A stretch of 64,000 nucleotides of DNA from Treponema sp. (GTDB lineage Bacteria; Spirochaetota; Spirochaetia; Treponematales; Treponemataceae): assembly GCA_017619795.1 (NCBI GenBank), contig JAFZRP010000013.1, positions 62,001 to 126,000 of the forward strand. Reading direction: 5' to 3'. The notes under the pieces were generated by a model. It did not search any database. It was not told where the DNA came from and saw only the letters and a list, made by a program, of their open reading frames with translations. Made by a program: the position numbers and the translations under genes. Positions 17,967 to 28,488 of this stretch are shown piece after piece (the stretch's first letter is position 1; each line of letters opens with the position of its first letter).

Positions 17967-18004
17967 ATTATATAAACTATTAAAAATTATATAAACTATT
18001 AAAA
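17967..18004 (+). repeat. Exact 19-bp tandem duplication before the ParB-domain gene
   Basis: attatataaactattaaaa occurs twice back to back (17967-17985 and 17986-18004) and ends in the A-run just before the GGAGG ribosome site. Each copy offers a TATAAA -10-like box. Confidence 0.9.
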
Positions 18005-18016
18005 GGAGGCTGCAGA

Positions 18017-18418
18017 ATGCTGGTACCAATTGCCCAGATTAAAATCAAAAGGCGCGTACGCAAAGATTTAGGCAATCTTGATGATTTAAAAGACAGTCTC
18101 CGAACCTATGGACTTTTGAATCCAATCACAATCAACAGTAAATATGAGCTTATTGCCGGAGAACGAAGACTCACAGCCGCTAAAGAAATTGGCTGGACAA
18201 ATATAAACGCAAACATCATCGACAATCTTTCTGAGCTTGAACAGCTTGAAATGGAAATTGAAGAAAATAATCAGCGAAAAGAGTTTACAGAAGCAGAGCT
18301 GCTCGAAGGCTACAGAAGGCTTGAAAAGCTTCGAAATCCAGGCTTTTTTTATAAGATTTATCTTTTCTTTAAGCACCTGTTCCAGAAAATGCACGACTTC
18401 TTTTTAGGCAAGAAATAA
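18017..18418 (+). CDS. Short ParB/Spo0J-domain protein without the DNA-binding half
   Basis: 133 residues. Residues 3-95 match the ParB N-terminal (CTPase/nuclease-like) domain: VPIAQIKIKRRVRKDLGNLDDLKDSL, YGLLNPITINSKYELIAGERRLTAAKE and EENNQRKEFTEAELLEGYRRLEKL. The helix-turn-helix and dimerisation domains of normal ParB are absent. Instead there is an aromatic, basic end (FFYKIYLFFKHLFQKMHDFFLGKK) that could be an amphipathic membrane-binding helix. Strong RBS (AAAGGAGG). No parA partner is nearby. Role unknown; chromosome or envelope positioning is possible. Confidence 0.75.
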   Translation: MLVPIAQIKIKRRVRKDLGNLDDLKDSLRTYGLLNPITINSKYELIAGERRLTAAKEIGWTNINANIIDNLSELEQLEMEIEENNQRKEFTEAELLEGYRRLEKLRNPGFFYKIYLFFKHLFQKMHDFFLGKK

Positions 18419-18433
18419 ACGCATTCCGGTGTT

Positions 18434-19285
18434 TTATTCACCAAAGATTTTTCCTAAATAATTTATAACAGTCTCCCCTTCTTCCTTAAGCTTCCAGGGT
18501 GCATTTATTACAAGCATTCCGCTGCCGTACAATCTGTAAGAGCCTTTTGGATTTACGCAAAGCTGAAGATTTTCAAGCTCTGTATTTACGTTTACAGAAT
18601 GAACAGCCTGAGTAATTGAATCAAGCATTTTTTTAATTTCGATTTCCCGGTGCTCCAAAAGAGGATACCACAAAAGGATAATTCCACTGCTCCATTTTTT
18701 ATGCACCTTTATTATCGCTTCGGCAGCATTTTCATAATCTTCATCTTCTTCGTAGCTTGGATCTATAAGGACTCCGCCCCGTTTAGTTTCAGGCGGAGTC
18801 ATAGCCTTAATCATTTCCCAGCCATCACGCTTATGAATCTGAACAACAGGATTCTTTGCGGCACCTTCCTGGTTCGCATTCATTCCAGTTCCAGTGTGAT
18901 TCATATTTTGCTTAAGGTTTTCTATTTCCTGAGGATGAAGCTCCGACAAAACAAGTACATCCTGCTGCCTCATAAAAGCACGTTCTATTTCTGGAGAACC
19001 CGGATAAAAGCCTTTTTCTGTATAAGTCCTCACAAAATCAAGATAATTTTTTAATTCTTCAGGAGCATTTTCCTGTTTAAGAAGCTTTGTAATGCCAGCT
19101 TCTGCTTCGCTTGTTTTAAGGCTTCTTGAATCGGTCAAATCGTAAAGGCCACTCCCTGAATGGGTATCAAAAAAAGTATACGGCTTTTCTTTTTTATTCA
19201 GGGAGTTTAGCACAAAAGTGAGAACATAATGCTTTAATATATCCGCGTGGTTTCCCGCATGATATACATGCTGATAAGAAAGCAT
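18434..19285 (-). CDS. rlmJ: 23S rRNA adenine-2030 N6-methyltransferase
   Basis: SAM-dependent methylation of A2030 of 23S rRNA. 283 residues, as in the YhiR/RlmJ family. The N-terminus LSYQHVYHAGNHADILKHYVL is characteristic. The SAM pocket is in YTFFDTHSGSGLYDL, and the catalytic motif appears as LIDPSYEED (family DPPYE, with Ser replacing the second Pro). YRLYGSGMLVINAPW matches the family C-terminus. RBS AAGGAT. It is 24 bases downstream of clpB and may be read from the same transcript. Confidence 0.9.
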   Translation of the reverse strand: MLSYQHVYHAGNHADILKHYVLTFVLNSLNKKEKPYTFFDTHSGSGLYDLTDSRSLKTSEAEAGITKLLKQENAPEELKNYLDFVRTYTEKGFYPGSPEIERAFMRQQDVLVLSELHPQEIENLKQNMNHTGTGMNANQEGAAKNPVVQIHKRDGWEMIKAMTPPETKRGGVLIDPSYEEDEDYENAAEAIIKVHKKWSSGIILLWYPLLEHREIEIKKMLDSITQAVHSVNVNTELENLQLCVNPKGSYRLYGSGMLVINAPWKLKEEGETVINYLGKIFGE

Positions 19286-19309
19286 AAATAATCCTTATTC
19301 GATGAAGCT

Positions 19310-21895
19310 TTATTCTGTCTGGAATGCAAGCTGACCATTTACACAAGAAACCTTAATTGTTTTTCCGTCAAGAACTTTTCCGGAAAGCAGTTCTCGTGCA
19401 AGAGGATTTTCTACATAAGTCTGTATTGCCCTCTTAACTGGTCGCGCACCCATTGTAGGATCATAGCCCACATCACACAGGAAATCAATTGCCTGCTTAT
19501 CAAAAACAAGAGATATTTTCCTGTCGCAAAGTCTGTCTTTAAGGCGCTGCAGCTGAATCTCTATAATAGAACTTATCTGTTCCTTTCCAAGCTGACGGAA
19601 CATAACAATTTCGTCTATTCGGTTCAGGAACTCCGGTCGGAACGTTCTTCGCAGCAGCTCATTTATTTTAGACTTCAACTCGTCAGGATCCCTGTTGTTT
19701 TCCTCATAATCAAGAATTAAATCGCTTCCAAGGTTGCTCGTCATTATGATGATGGTGTTCTTAAAATCAACTACACGTCCCTGTCCGTCTGTAAGCCGTC
19801 CGTCATCAAGCACCTGTAACAACACATTGAATACATCCGGATGAGCTTTTTCAACTTCATCAAACAAAACAACACTGTACGGTCTTCGTCTGACAGCCTC
19901 AGTAAGCTGGCCGCCTTCATCATAACCAACGTATCCCGGAGGCGCACCTATAAGCCTTGTCACACTGAACTTCTCCATGTATTCAGACATATCAATTCGA
20001 GTAAGCGCTTTTTCATCATTAAACAGGAAGTCGGCCAGCGTCTTAGCAAGCTCTGTTTTACCAACACCAGTTGGTCCAATAAACATAAAGCTTCCAAGTG
20101 GTTTATTAGGGTCATTTAAGCCGGAACGGTTTCGTCTGATTGCATCAGAAACAACCTGTACGGCCTGCTCCTGCCCTATTACACGCCTGTGCAAAACATT
20201 TTCAAGCTCAAGGTATTTCTGCTTTTCGCCCGTCATCATTTTTGCAACAGGAATACCTGTCCAGGAGCTTACAACCTTAGCAATATCCTCTTCAGTAACA
20301 GATTGACGTAAAAGCGATTCAGTTTCCTTTTCGCCATCCTTATCACCTGCTGCTTCCTTCTGCTGTTTTTCAAGTGACGGAATAATGCTGTATTTTAATT
20401 CGGCAGCCTTTTCAAGGTTTCCTTCACGTTCATATTTTTCCTGCTCAAATCTTGCCTTTTCAAGCTGTTCCTTTACATTGCGTGATTTATCAATCGCATC
20501 CTTTTCGTTCATCCACTGAAGCTTCATTGCATCGCGCTTAGAAGAAAGCTCTGCAAGGTCTGCTTCAAGCTTTTTGAGTCTTTCTTTTGAGGCATCATCA
20601 GTTTCCTTAGAAAGGGACTGACGTTCAATCTGCAGCTGTAAAATCTTACGCTCAACCTGATCAAGCTCTACAGGCTGACTTTCAATTTCCATTTTAAGAC
20701 GGCTTGCTGCTTCATCAACAAGGTCAATTGCCTTATCAGGTAAAAAACGCGAAGTAATATATCTGTTAGAAAGCGAAGCGGCGGCAACAAGAGCTTCATC
20801 TTCAATCCTTACTCCGTGATGAATCTCGTACTTATCACGCAAACCTCGCAAGATTGCGATTGTATCTTCTACAGAAGGCTCTGCACAATAAACCTGCTGG
20901 AAACGTCGCTCAAGTGCTGCATCTTTTTCAATGTATTTTCGGTATTCATCAAGTGTTGTTGCACCAATTGCCCTAAGCTCACCACGAGCAAGCGCCGGCT
21001 TAAGAAGATTAGATGCATCCATTCCGCCTTCAACAGAACCTGCACCGACAAGCGTATGAAGCTCATCTATAAACAGAATAATCTGTCCTTCTGATTTCTG
21101 AACTTCGTTTATTAAAGCCTTAAGCCTCTCTTCAAACTCGCCGCGGTATTTTGCACCGGCAACAAGCGCACCAAGATCAAGAGCAAGCACACGTTTGTTT
21201 TTCAAGCTCTCTGGAACATCGCCGGAAGCAACTCTTCGAGCAAGTCCTTCTACAATTGCAGTTTTACCAACACCTGGTTCACCGATTATTACAGGATTAT
21301 TTTTTGTTCGTCGGCAAAGTACCTGCATTACACGTCTTATTTCTTCATCTCGTCCAATAACAGGATCAATTTTATCCTGCTTAGCAAGAGCTGTTAAATC
21401 ACGGCAATATTTTTCAAGAGTTCTAATTTTTCCTTCCGGATCCTGAGAATCAATTGTCTGATTTCCCCGAACTGCTTTTAAGGATTCAAGGATTTTATCG
21501 TGAGTAATTCCATAGCTTCTTAAAAGCTTACCGCAGTTTCCATCTGAATCTGCTATTGAAAGAAGAATATGCTCTGTGGAAAGATACTGGTCTCTAAGCG
21601 CATCCATTTCTTTTTCAGCTTTCACAAGAATGCGCTGCATTTCATTTGAAAAGCTGACATTTGGATTTCCGCTTACCTTAGGATATGAATCGATTGCTTT
21701 TTTGACTTTTGTAAGAAGCTCATTAACAGGAACACCAATTCTTTCAATAATCGGAGCTACAAGACCATCCTGCTGCTCGAGCAAAGCCTGCAGCATATGT
21801 TCTGTTCCGATTTCTGAACAATCATTTTTAATGGCTATTGAAGAAGCTTCCTGAACAGCTTCCTGTGATTTAATTGTAAACTTTTCTAAACCCAT
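19310..21895 (-). CDS. clpB: Disaggregase chaperone ClpB
   Basis: Hexameric AAA+ chaperone that rescues aggregated proteins together with DnaK. 861 residues from the ATG at 21893-21895, preceded by GAGG; a TTG five codons upstream is less likely. Clp N-domain repeats, first Walker A GEPGVGKT, the long coiled-coil middle domain ([17 protein letters not shown]...) that separates ClpB from ClpA/ClpC, second Walker A GPTGVGKT and [16 protein letters not shown] are all present. There is no ClpP-binding loop. No CIRCE-type operator was seen upstream. Confidence 0.96.
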   Translation of the reverse strand: MGLEKFTIKSQEAVQEASSIAIKNDCSEIGTEHMLQALLEQQDGLVAPIIERIGVPVNELLTKVKKAIDSYPKVSGNPNVSFSNEMQRILVKAEKEMDALRDQYLSTEHILLSIADSDGNCGKLLRSYGITHDKILESLKAVRGNQTIDSQDPEGKIRTLEKYCRDLTALAKQDKIDPVIGRDEEIRRVMQVLCRRTKNNPVIIGEPGVGKTAIVEGLARRVASGDVPESLKNKRVLALDLGALVAGAKYRGEFEERLKALINEVQKSEGQIILFIDELHTLVGAGSVEGGMDASNLLKPALARGELRAIGATTLDEYRKYIEKDAALERRFQQVYCAEPSVEDTIAILRGLRDKYEIHHGVRIEDEALVAAASLSNRYITSRFLPDKAIDLVDEAASRLKMEIESQPVELDQVERKILQLQIERQSLSKETDDASKERLKKLEADLAELSSKRDAMKLQWMNEKDAIDKSRNVKEQLEKARFEQEKYEREGNLEKAAELKYSIIPSLEKQQKEAAGDKDGEKETESLLRQSVTEEDIAKVVSSWTGIPVAKMMTGEKQKYLELENVLHRRVIGQEQAVQVVSDAIRRNRSGLNDPNKPLGSFMFIGPTGVGKTELAKTLADFLFNDEKALTRIDMSEYMEKFSVTRLIGAPPGYVGYDEGGQLTEAVRRRPYSVVLFDEVEKAHPDVFNVLLQVLDDGRLTDGQGRVVDFKNTIIIMTSNLGSDLILDYEENNRDPDELKSKINELLRRTFRPEFLNRIDEIVMFRQLGKEQISSIIEIQLQRLKDRLCDRKISLVFDKQAIDFLCDVGYDPTMGARPVKRAIQTYVENPLARELLSGKVLDGKTIKVSCVNGQLAFQTE

Positions 21896-21962
21896 TTTTT
21901 TGCCTCTCAATATCTAAAATAATAACAATTTTAGAAAAAGCAAAATATTTTGTTAGAAAAGT

Positions 21963-23138
21963 TTAGATTTCGCCTTCTTCTGTGTGACCAAACTCGCAGA
22001 CAGCTTTTGTAATGTTTGCATATTCAATCTGTTCAAGAGTTTTTCTTCGGCGCTTAAAGAGTTTTATTTCGCCGGTACAGGTTCCGCCGTAAACAATATC
22101 CATAATTTTGCGGTTACCCTCCGGCATTTCGAGTTTTCGGTTATAAAGTTCATTTATGCGGCAATATAAATCTATGTCTATTACCCACTGTTTGCTGTTG
22201 ATGCTTACCGACCAGTGGAGTTTGTTTTCATTTAAATCATCATTTTCAGGTGTCTGAACGCAGCTCCACACTGCTGTATAAAGCCTTTTTTTAGAATCTG
22301 CGCAGAACACAACCTCAGAGCCTTCAAAGTTACCCAAGAAGCTTACACGTTTATTAAACTCGCCCTGTACAGAAAAGGAAGAGTCAAACAAAGTTTTACC
22401 AGAAATGATTGACGTAAGATTAAGTGAGGAAATATGGAACCAGGTGTCCGGCATTGATTTTCCCCAGTATCTGTCCATATAACCTGAGTTTTTCTTTGAA
22501 TCTACAATATATTCGTCGCCGTTAAAGTTTATTGTTCCGTTGTAAGCAGTTTTCATTCCCATTGGAAACCATCTGTCAGTCTTATTTTCAAACCCTGTTG
22601 AAAACTCCCTTACAATTTCATAATTTAGATTCCAGGTAACATAACCTTTATCACAAAGGTATTCAGGATGCTTCTGGTATTCATCATCAGTGATATTGAT
22701 AAAACCACTTAGTTTATCATCTGCAAACAGCTTATTTCCGATAAGCAGCGAAAATGGCTTTTGAGAAACCTTTGCACTTTTTACTGAATGATATGAACAA
22801 ACCTGTTTAGCATCTGCTCCAAACTTTCCAACACGAATAACAACATAAGACGGCTGTACTATTTTTTCTGACTGAAGATTCTGTGCAGAGCTTGTGCCTG
22901 CAAGTGCGTACTGCAAATCATCTTCTGTAATGGTAATTCTTGGTTTAAATCCGAGGACTGGTTCTTCGTAGCTTAAATGAGAATTAAGAAACTCAAGCTC
23001 TACAAAAAAGCTTGATTCTTTACCGCTAACTTTATCTATTCCCGTAAAGAAGAAACGCCATATATTTATTCCGATTTTTTTTCTGTTTGTAATAAAACCG
23101 ATTTTAGAGTCTCTCAATGTTTTGCTTGAAACTGCCAT
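21963..23138 (-). CDS. Tocopherol-cyclase-like beta-barrel protein (DUF2804-like)
   Basis: 391 residues, no signal peptide or membrane helix. The segment SGYMDRYWGKSMPDTWFHIS followed by SLNL resembles the WGxxFPxxWxWxQxN motif of tocopherol-cyclase-family proteins, lipocalin-like double barrels found in many bacteria with no tocopherol pathway. The C-terminus (MDIVYGGTCTGEIKLFKRR) also fits. Substrate and role are unknown; lipid handling is a guess. The assignment rests on one motif read by eye. Confidence 0.5.
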   Translation of the reverse strand: MAVSSKTLRDSKIGFITNRKKIGINIWRFFFTGIDKVSGKESSFFVELEFLNSHLSYEEPVLGFKPRITITEDDLQYALAGTSSAQNLQSEKIVQPSYVVIRVGKFGADAKQVCSYHSVKSAKVSQKPFSLLIGNKLFADDKLSGFINITDDEYQKHPEYLCDKGYVTWNLNYEIVREFSTGFENKTDRWFPMGMKTAYNGTINFNGDEYIVDSKKNSGYMDRYWGKSMPDTWFHISSLNLTSIISGKTLFDSSFSVQGEFNKRVSFLGNFEGSEVVFCADSKKRLYTAVWSCVQTPENDDLNENKLHWSVSINSKQWVIDIDLYCRINELYNRKLEMPEGNRKIMDIVYGGTCTGEIKLFKRRRKTLEQIEYANITKAVCEFGHTEEGEI

Positions 23139-23252
23139 TACTATTTATAACCTTCTTTATAACCGTCTTTTTTACACTTTTACACTGTTATTGTCGGCTT
23201 TTTTAAGATTTTTCTTAGAGATTTTTAATAAAGTTGAGGCAGACTTTTATTA

Positions 23253-23477
23253 TTATTTATCGGGGAAAAGTTTGTCTATTGATTTTGTAAGGTCTTTCTG
23301 TTCTTTAGGAAAATTAGCATTCAAGAACTCAAAACACTCTACGGCTGCTTTCTGTGCATGCTCATACCAGATGGAATAAAGTTCTGTATTTATATCTCCA
23401 CCAGGAAAAGGAGCACCTTGCACATCAGAAACAAGGTCACGTAACATTTGAATACACTGTTTTGCTTTTCTATCCAT
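23253..23477 (-). CDS. Small conserved-looking protein, unknown function
   Basis: 74 residues, soluble, starting MDRKAKQCIQMLRDLVSDVQ and containing an aromatic helix YSIWYEHAQKAAVECFEFL. The GGAG ribosome site 7 bases before the ATG and even codon use support a real gene. It sits 31 bases after the M16 protease gene in the same direction, so it is probably co-transcribed. No family recognised. Confidence 0.65.
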   Translation of the reverse strand: MDRKAKQCIQMLRDLVSDVQGAPFPGGDINTELYSIWYEHAQKAAVECFEFLNANFPKEQKDLTKSIDKLFPDK

Positions 23478-23508
23478 AAGAACACTCCTTATAGTAATGT
23501 TTTAAAAA

Positions 23509-26500
23509 TTATAAAGGAATTTTTAGAATATTTCCACAACAATCTACAGATTTATCGCAGAAAATAGAGGTTCGATACAATTTTTTTGTGTTTTCGTACA
23601 GAGAAACAGCCGCTTTATTCACATCTTCAGCCTTTACGCTAAGTAATTTCTCAACAACAAGTGGCTTAAAAAACATTGGAGAACCATAAAGCATAGATTC
23701 AAAGCTTGAATTTCCCCTTTCCTTTGCACTTTGCGGATAGATATAGTCGCCGTAACAGGAAACAACTGTCTTTTCAACTTCTTCCGGATCAAAAGGTGAT
23801 TCTGCAACTTCCTTCAGGCATTCCTTAAAAATCTCTGCTGTTTTTTCCGGACTTGGATCGCGGTATGAAGACATAATAAAGTTTCTTGAACCTGCATCAA
23901 CGCGGCAATCTGCTCCGTATGCTCCACCAATAGTTCTGATTTTATCCCAAAGCGTATGATTGTTAAGCCAGGTGCTCAATACATTTTCTGCAGCGGATTC
24001 TTTTGTTAGGAAGGCAGAGCAATCTGTTAATGCTGCGGCATAACCTGTTTGTGAAGAAACCTTCATTACCTGTGTACAGAAGTTTCCGGTTGCTTTATCT
24101 GCCTGTCTTATGTAAGGAATAAAGTCTTCAAGGCTTCTTTTAATTCCAGGCTGCAGCTTTGTAATACCGGCTGCTTTAGCAAACTTTTCGATAAGCGGTA
24201 ATATTTTCTTTAACGATTCTTCATCTGCAGTAATCTGAATTATTCCACCTGATTTTCTGCATTCTTCGTAAATGTATCTGAAGGTTTCAAGCGTCTTTTT
24301 AGAGTTCTTTTTTGAATACTCCATGCTTGTTTCAAACTGACTGAAGCCCCACAAAATCTCCTGCAAAGCAAGATATGGATTATTCATACAGCGTATTCTT
24401 TTTATGGAACAGTTGCGTCCGGCAGGAACAAACTCTGCCTTTTTTTCTGCCCTAAGCTGGCTCAAAAGAAGATTAAAATGCTTTGTATCGTCAAAATCCA
24501 TTTTTGTTATAACTTCTGAAAGCATATCCAGCGTTTCAGAAGCCATACTTGTTAAGGCCTTACAACATATACCAAGCCAGTTTCTATTAACAAAATTATA
24601 ATCCTTGTATTTTTCTGCAAACGAAATACTTTCCGGTGCATCAGGAACCATACCGGTTAAAGTACGTCCCATCATATCGCCCATAATACAGCCCATCTGT
24701 TGTGTACAGTCATCCCAGCTTTTTCCGCCCCACCCCAGATTTGTAATTACACTAGATAAAAACGAGATATGCTCATAATACTTAAGGTCAAGCCGGTCAA
24801 AGGGAAATAAAACATTCATGTAAAAAAGTCCGTTTGTATTTTCTTTGCAGACAAAAAGCGGAACCTTTGAATTATCAGCACCGTCTACAAAGCTAAGCTC
24901 ACATTCCGGGAAATCAACCTTTTTATCAAGCTCACTTATTTTTGTTGTCGGAATACAAGAGGTTTCTTCTGTTGTTTCAAGCTTTGCCTGGTATGCATGA
25001 AGCTCATCCAGATTTTTCTTTAATTTTTCTTTATCAAGATTTTTTTCGAAGTTTTTAATGTGCTCCTTTTCAACCTTTGCCCTTTCCTTAAAGAACGTTT
25101 TTGAAGGCTCACAAATAAACCTGATCTGTTGCTTTGAGTCCAGAAAATATTTTTTTATAAGCTTTTTTACATAATTCTTATCGCTGTGAATCTTCTTTTT
25201 TACAACTTCAAAGTCGGATATTGGAGAAAGCCTTTTTGAACAAGGTAAACCGTAATTCCAGCATTTCATTACCTTTTCCATAAGAGTGATTGAGAAAGGT
25301 CCCCAGTAGCGGTTTTCTTCACGCAGATTAAAGTCAATTCCCATAACGGCAGAATCAATATCAACCTGGGCAACACCCTTTTCGTAAATGTCCTGCAGAG
25401 ATTTCTGGATAAGCTCAAAAAGCTTTTCTTCATCACCTTTTTTTACATTCCACAACCCGATTGTGTAAAACTCTTCTTGGAACTGTCCGAAGTTATAGCA
25501 CTGTTCATCATCACCAAGCCCGGATTCCTTCAGAATTACAGAAAGCGGTGAACTGTCGTTTCCAAAAAGCACTTCGCTTAAAAAATATTTTTCAATATCA
25601 GCCTTGCCCGAATAATAGTTAAGCGTTACAAGATTTCCGCTTGCACCTGTTTCCGGAGCGACATCATAAATTGTTTCAATATCCACACTATTCCGCTTTT
25701 TCAGCTTCTGCAGCTTTTTAATTTCAGGCTTTATCAACGGCAGCTTTGATTCTGCATTCTTTATCACACCAGTACAGTTGTACTTTTTTTCGAGTCTGGA
25801 AATAAGCTTTTCATTAAGGAAATCAAGCTGTTCTGAAGTTGGAATATCTCCATAAAGATAAAGAAGACAGTTATCGGGAGCATAAAACTTTTTATGAAAA
25901 TCAAGGAACTCTTCGTAAGTAAGGCTCGGAATCTCAAGCGGATCTCCACCCGATTCGTAAGAAGCAAAGCAGTCCGGGAACATTGCATTTATCTGCTTTG
26001 AATAAGCAACCGGCTGAAAAGAAGAATAACTTCCCTTCATCTCGTTATATACAACACCCTGTATACTGAGCTTTCCTTTTTCATCAAGCTCTAACCGGTG
26101 ACCTTCCTGTAAAAAGGTTGCATGTTCAAGTAACGGAAAGAAAACTGCATCGGCATAAACGTCCATCATTGTAAAATAGTCTTTACGGATGGTTGAAGCT
26201 GCCGGGTATACGGTTTTATCGGGATAAGTGAGCGCATTAAGAAAAGTGTTTATACAGGTTGCATTTAGCGTTGTAAAAGGCTCTTTTAAAGGATATTTTT
26301 CGCTTCCACAAAGAACAGAATGCTCCATTATATGAGCCATACCCTTTGAGTTTTTTGCAAACGTTCTGAAAGCAAATGCAAAAAGATTTTCCTTATCCTC
26401 TGCCAGAATGTGATAAACCTCAAGGCCGGTAACCTTATGGCGTAAATAAACAGCCTTAGTCTTGTAATCCGGCAAATCATCAACAGATAACAATATAAAG

Positions 26501-26550
26501 CCGTTATATTCCTTACCGACATTGGCAGAGTCAGAAAAATCAAAAAACAT
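23509..26550 (-). CDS. M16C-family zinc metalloprotease (PreP/Cym1-like)
   Basis: 1013 residues, a double-size M16 protease acting as a closed clam-shell on short peptides. The inverted zinc site HxxEH is in GMAHIMEHSVLCGSEKYP, and the distal Glu is expected in the segment around VVYNEMKGSYSSFQP. This HxxEH-SVLCGS-YP context is typical of the presequence-protease subfamily. The C-terminal half (TGYAAALTDCSAFLTKESAAE, RTIGGAYGADCRVD) is the inactive mate. There is no signal peptide, so it is probably cytoplasmic and degrades peptides. Confidence 0.9.
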   Translation of the reverse strand: MFFDFSDSANVGKEYNGFILLSVDDLPDYKTKAVYLRHKVTGLEVYHILAEDKENLFAFAFRTFAKNSKGMAHIMEHSVLCGSEKYPLKEPFTTLNATCINTFLNALTYPDKTVYPAASTIRKDYFTMMDVYADAVFFPLLEHATFLQEGHRLELDEKGKLSIQGVVYNEMKGSYSSFQPVAYSKQINAMFPDCFASYESGGDPLEIPSLTYEEFLDFHKKFYAPDNCLLYLYGDIPTSEQLDFLNEKLISRLEKKYNCTGVIKNAESKLPLIKPEIKKLQKLKKRNSVDIETIYDVAPETGASGNLVTLNYYSGKADIEKYFLSEVLFGNDSSPLSVILKESGLGDDEQCYNFGQFQEEFYTIGLWNVKKGDEEKLFELIQKSLQDIYEKGVAQVDIDSAVMGIDFNLREENRYWGPFSITLMEKVMKCWNYGLPCSKRLSPISDFEVVKKKIHSDKNYVKKLIKKYFLDSKQQIRFICEPSKTFFKERAKVEKEHIKNFEKNLDKEKLKKNLDELHAYQAKLETTEETSCIPTTKISELDKKVDFPECELSFVDGADNSKVPLFVCKENTNGLFYMNVLFPFDRLDLKYYEHISFLSSVITNLGWGGKSWDDCTQQMGCIMGDMMGRTLTGMVPDAPESISFAEKYKDYNFVNRNWLGICCKALTSMASETLDMLSEVITKMDFDDTKHFNLLLSQLRAEKKAEFVPAGRNCSIKRIRCMNNPYLALQEILWGFSQFETSMEYSKKNSKKTLETFRYIYEECRKSGGIIQITADEESLKKILPLIEKFAKAAGITKLQPGIKRSLEDFIPYIRQADKATGNFCTQVMKVSSQTGYAAALTDCSAFLTKESAAENVLSTWLNNHTLWDKIRTIGGAYGADCRVDAGSRNFIMSSYRDPSPEKTAEIFKECLKEVAESPFDPEEVEKTVVSCYGDYIYPQSAKERGNSSFESMLYGSPMFFKPLVVEKLLSVKAEDVNKAAVSLYENTKKLYRTSIFCDKSVDCCGNILKIPL

Positions 26551-26580
26551 AGTATTTCCTTAAGAGTCCGGTAATTTGAT

Positions 26581-28383
26581 TTAATTACCTTTTTTTAGCT
26601 TAAAGAACAGGAAATCTCCCGGATTGATTCTGCCATGGAACACCGACTCATAATCATTTTCATCGTAAGCTTCATCTTTAGGTCTAAACTTCAAAGGTCT
26701 GGTATACAGAACAGGAACTGAAGCCGGCATCCAGAACGGAAGCTTTTCGCCGTCCTTAATAAACTCCAGCTCAGAATATTTTCCCTTTATATGAGCATTA
26801 AATTCAACTGGAGCACAGCCGTCATTAGTATAACAGTAAACGCCGAAAGTGTCATTGTCATACGTAAATAAAGAAACACCATATCCGCCGTCCAGCCATA
26901 TTTTTCCTTCTCCAAGGAACTCGTATCTTATTAAGGTAAGGGCTTCAGGAGGCATGTCTCTTATTCGGCTAGGCATATCTGGAAGGTTTACAACCTCAAA
27001 CTTTCCTTTTCCATAGGTATCGTACATAAGAATGCTTTCGTGATATTCTCCGTGACCGGCATTCATGATGGACCAGGTTGCATTATTTCTGTGCTCAAGA
27101 AGCGGGAAGCTTAACAGACAGGATGATTTTACGTATTTCTTTCCGAACATTCCTTCTTCACTTACCTGGAACTCATCTGCTTCGAGTCTTCTGTTATTAT
27201 AAGTGATAGAGGTAAGCTCCTTAATTTCAGGATAATCCTTAAGCGCACCAATCATAAAGCCAGACGTTGCAAGCACCTTACCGCCATCGTTTACAAAAGC
27301 TTTTATTTTCTGAACAATCTGCTTGTCTTTTAAGGCTGCAGCAGTAACAAATACAGCCCCCTTTGAAGGGAAATCTGGTGTAGGCTCAAAAGGAATACCA
27401 ATCATACCAAGGAAATCTTCAATATGATCTTCGCCCTGAGAATTAAACGGAATATAAACTGGAAGTCCTACAGGATTTCCGCACTGCCCCATAATCTTAT
27501 CAAGCTTCTGATACAGGAAGCCGAGCGGAGTTGCACGCTTATTATTATAAATTGCACTCCAGCAGAACATCATAAGCTCTTTTGCTTTTGAGAAAGCCGT
27601 AAGGTATGCCTGCTCAAGATAAGTGTCTATTCTGTCGCAGTCAAACGGATCGAACCAACCGCCACCGTTTTTACCAGGCATAACATTATCCATCCAGCGA
27701 ACCAAAGAATAGCTTAAGTATCTTGGAAGGTGCTGATCCTGCTGGGCACCGTGTCTTGTCTCGGTACCAGTGTAAATTGCATCAAAGATTTCTCTCTGCT
27801 GGCCCGGATTATAACCTGTTTCCTGGTAGCTTTCCCTCCAGTTAGGATATTTGATGATGATATTGATTTTAGGGTTTACCTTTTTTGCAGGATCAATTAC
27901 AAGATTTTTTGAAACCTCCTGCATTTTTTCAAGGCGGAACTCTTCCCAGGACTTTTTTCCCTTTTCGCGCTGGCAGTCCTCGCACATACACTGTGTAAAG
28001 AAAAAGTCGTCAATAATATATTCATCAAAAATTGAAGCAGTATATTCACTTACTTCCTTAAGAAGCTTTCTGTGTGCTTCGTTGCAATAGCACATTGTTT
28101 CAAAAAGACGCTGGCGGTTTTTATCACTATCATTAAGATCTGGAGTAACAGTTGTAATGGCTCCGGAAACTTCAATACCATAATCCTCTTCAAGGATCTT
28201 CTTTATCATTATCAGCTGGCTTTTATCTACAAGCTCACCCCTGAAGGTTTCAAGATAAACCTTTTCAATTCCAACATATTTCTGAAGCCAGTCTGCTTCT
28301 TTTCTAAGCTGTTCTTCTGTAACATGCTGTGCCCAGTGAGCCACACATAAGGTAACACTCTTAAAGTTTTTGTAAATTCTCAT
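26581..28383 (-). CDS. Cytoplasmic glycosidase-like protein: TIM barrel plus GATase-like domain
   Basis: 600 residues. Residues 1 to about 330 look like a glycoside-hydrolase barrel (WAQHVTEEQLRKEADWLQKY, SIFDEYIIDDFFFTQCMCEDC with an Asp-Asp pair at a strand end). The next 130 or so (GAVFVTAAALKDKQIVQKIK, AFVNDGGKVLATSGF) resemble the Rossmann-like trimerisation domain of GH42 beta-galactosidases. The remainder is beta-rich. The paired Cys in QCMCEDC are unusual. No signal peptide. RBS GAGGAT; a -10 TATACT lies upstream. The sugar substrate cannot be read. Confidence 0.55.
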   Translation of the reverse strand: MRIYKNFKSVTLCVAHWAQHVTEEQLRKEADWLQKYVGIEKVYLETFRGELVDKSQLIMIKKILEEDYGIEVSGAITTVTPDLNDSDKNRQRLFETMCYCNEAHRKLLKEVSEYTASIFDEYIIDDFFFTQCMCEDCQREKGKKSWEEFRLEKMQEVSKNLVIDPAKKVNPKINIIIKYPNWRESYQETGYNPGQQREIFDAIYTGTETRHGAQQDQHLPRYLSYSLVRWMDNVMPGKNGGGWFDPFDCDRIDTYLEQAYLTAFSKAKELMMFCWSAIYNNKRATPLGFLYQKLDKIMGQCGNPVGLPVYIPFNSQGEDHIEDFLGMIGIPFEPTPDFPSKGAVFVTAAALKDKQIVQKIKAFVNDGGKVLATSGFMIGALKDYPEIKELTSITYNNRRLEADEFQVSEEGMFGKKYVKSSCLLSFPLLEHRNNATWSIMNAGHGEYHESILMYDTYGKGKFEVVNLPDMPSRIRDMPPEALTLIRYEFLGEGKIWLDGGYGVSLFTYDNDTFGVYCYTNDGCAPVEFNAHIKGKYSELEFIKDGEKLPFWMPASVPVLYTRPLKFRPKDEAYDENDYESVFHGRINPGDFLFFKLKKGN

Positions 28384-28452
28384 ATCACTATCCTCGCTGA
28401 TGTAATTTTTTTATTTTGTTAATTTGAGTATACCATTAAAAGAATTTAATAA

Positions 28453-28482
28453 TTGTAAAAAAATCTAAAAATGTAGTAGAAT
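28453..28482 (+). promoter_or_regulatory. fliG1 promoter, leaderless type
   Basis: TTGTAA (28453-28458), an 18-base spacer, TAGAAT (28477-28482), six bases, then the ATG at 28489. No Shine-Dalgarno sequence. Confidence 0.5.
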
Positions 28483-28488
28483 TGACAT

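Noticed and set aside
18017..18418. Chromosomal parB of a parABS system
   Set aside because: There is no parA, no parS-like TGTTTCACGTGAAACA site, and no HTH domain in the protein.
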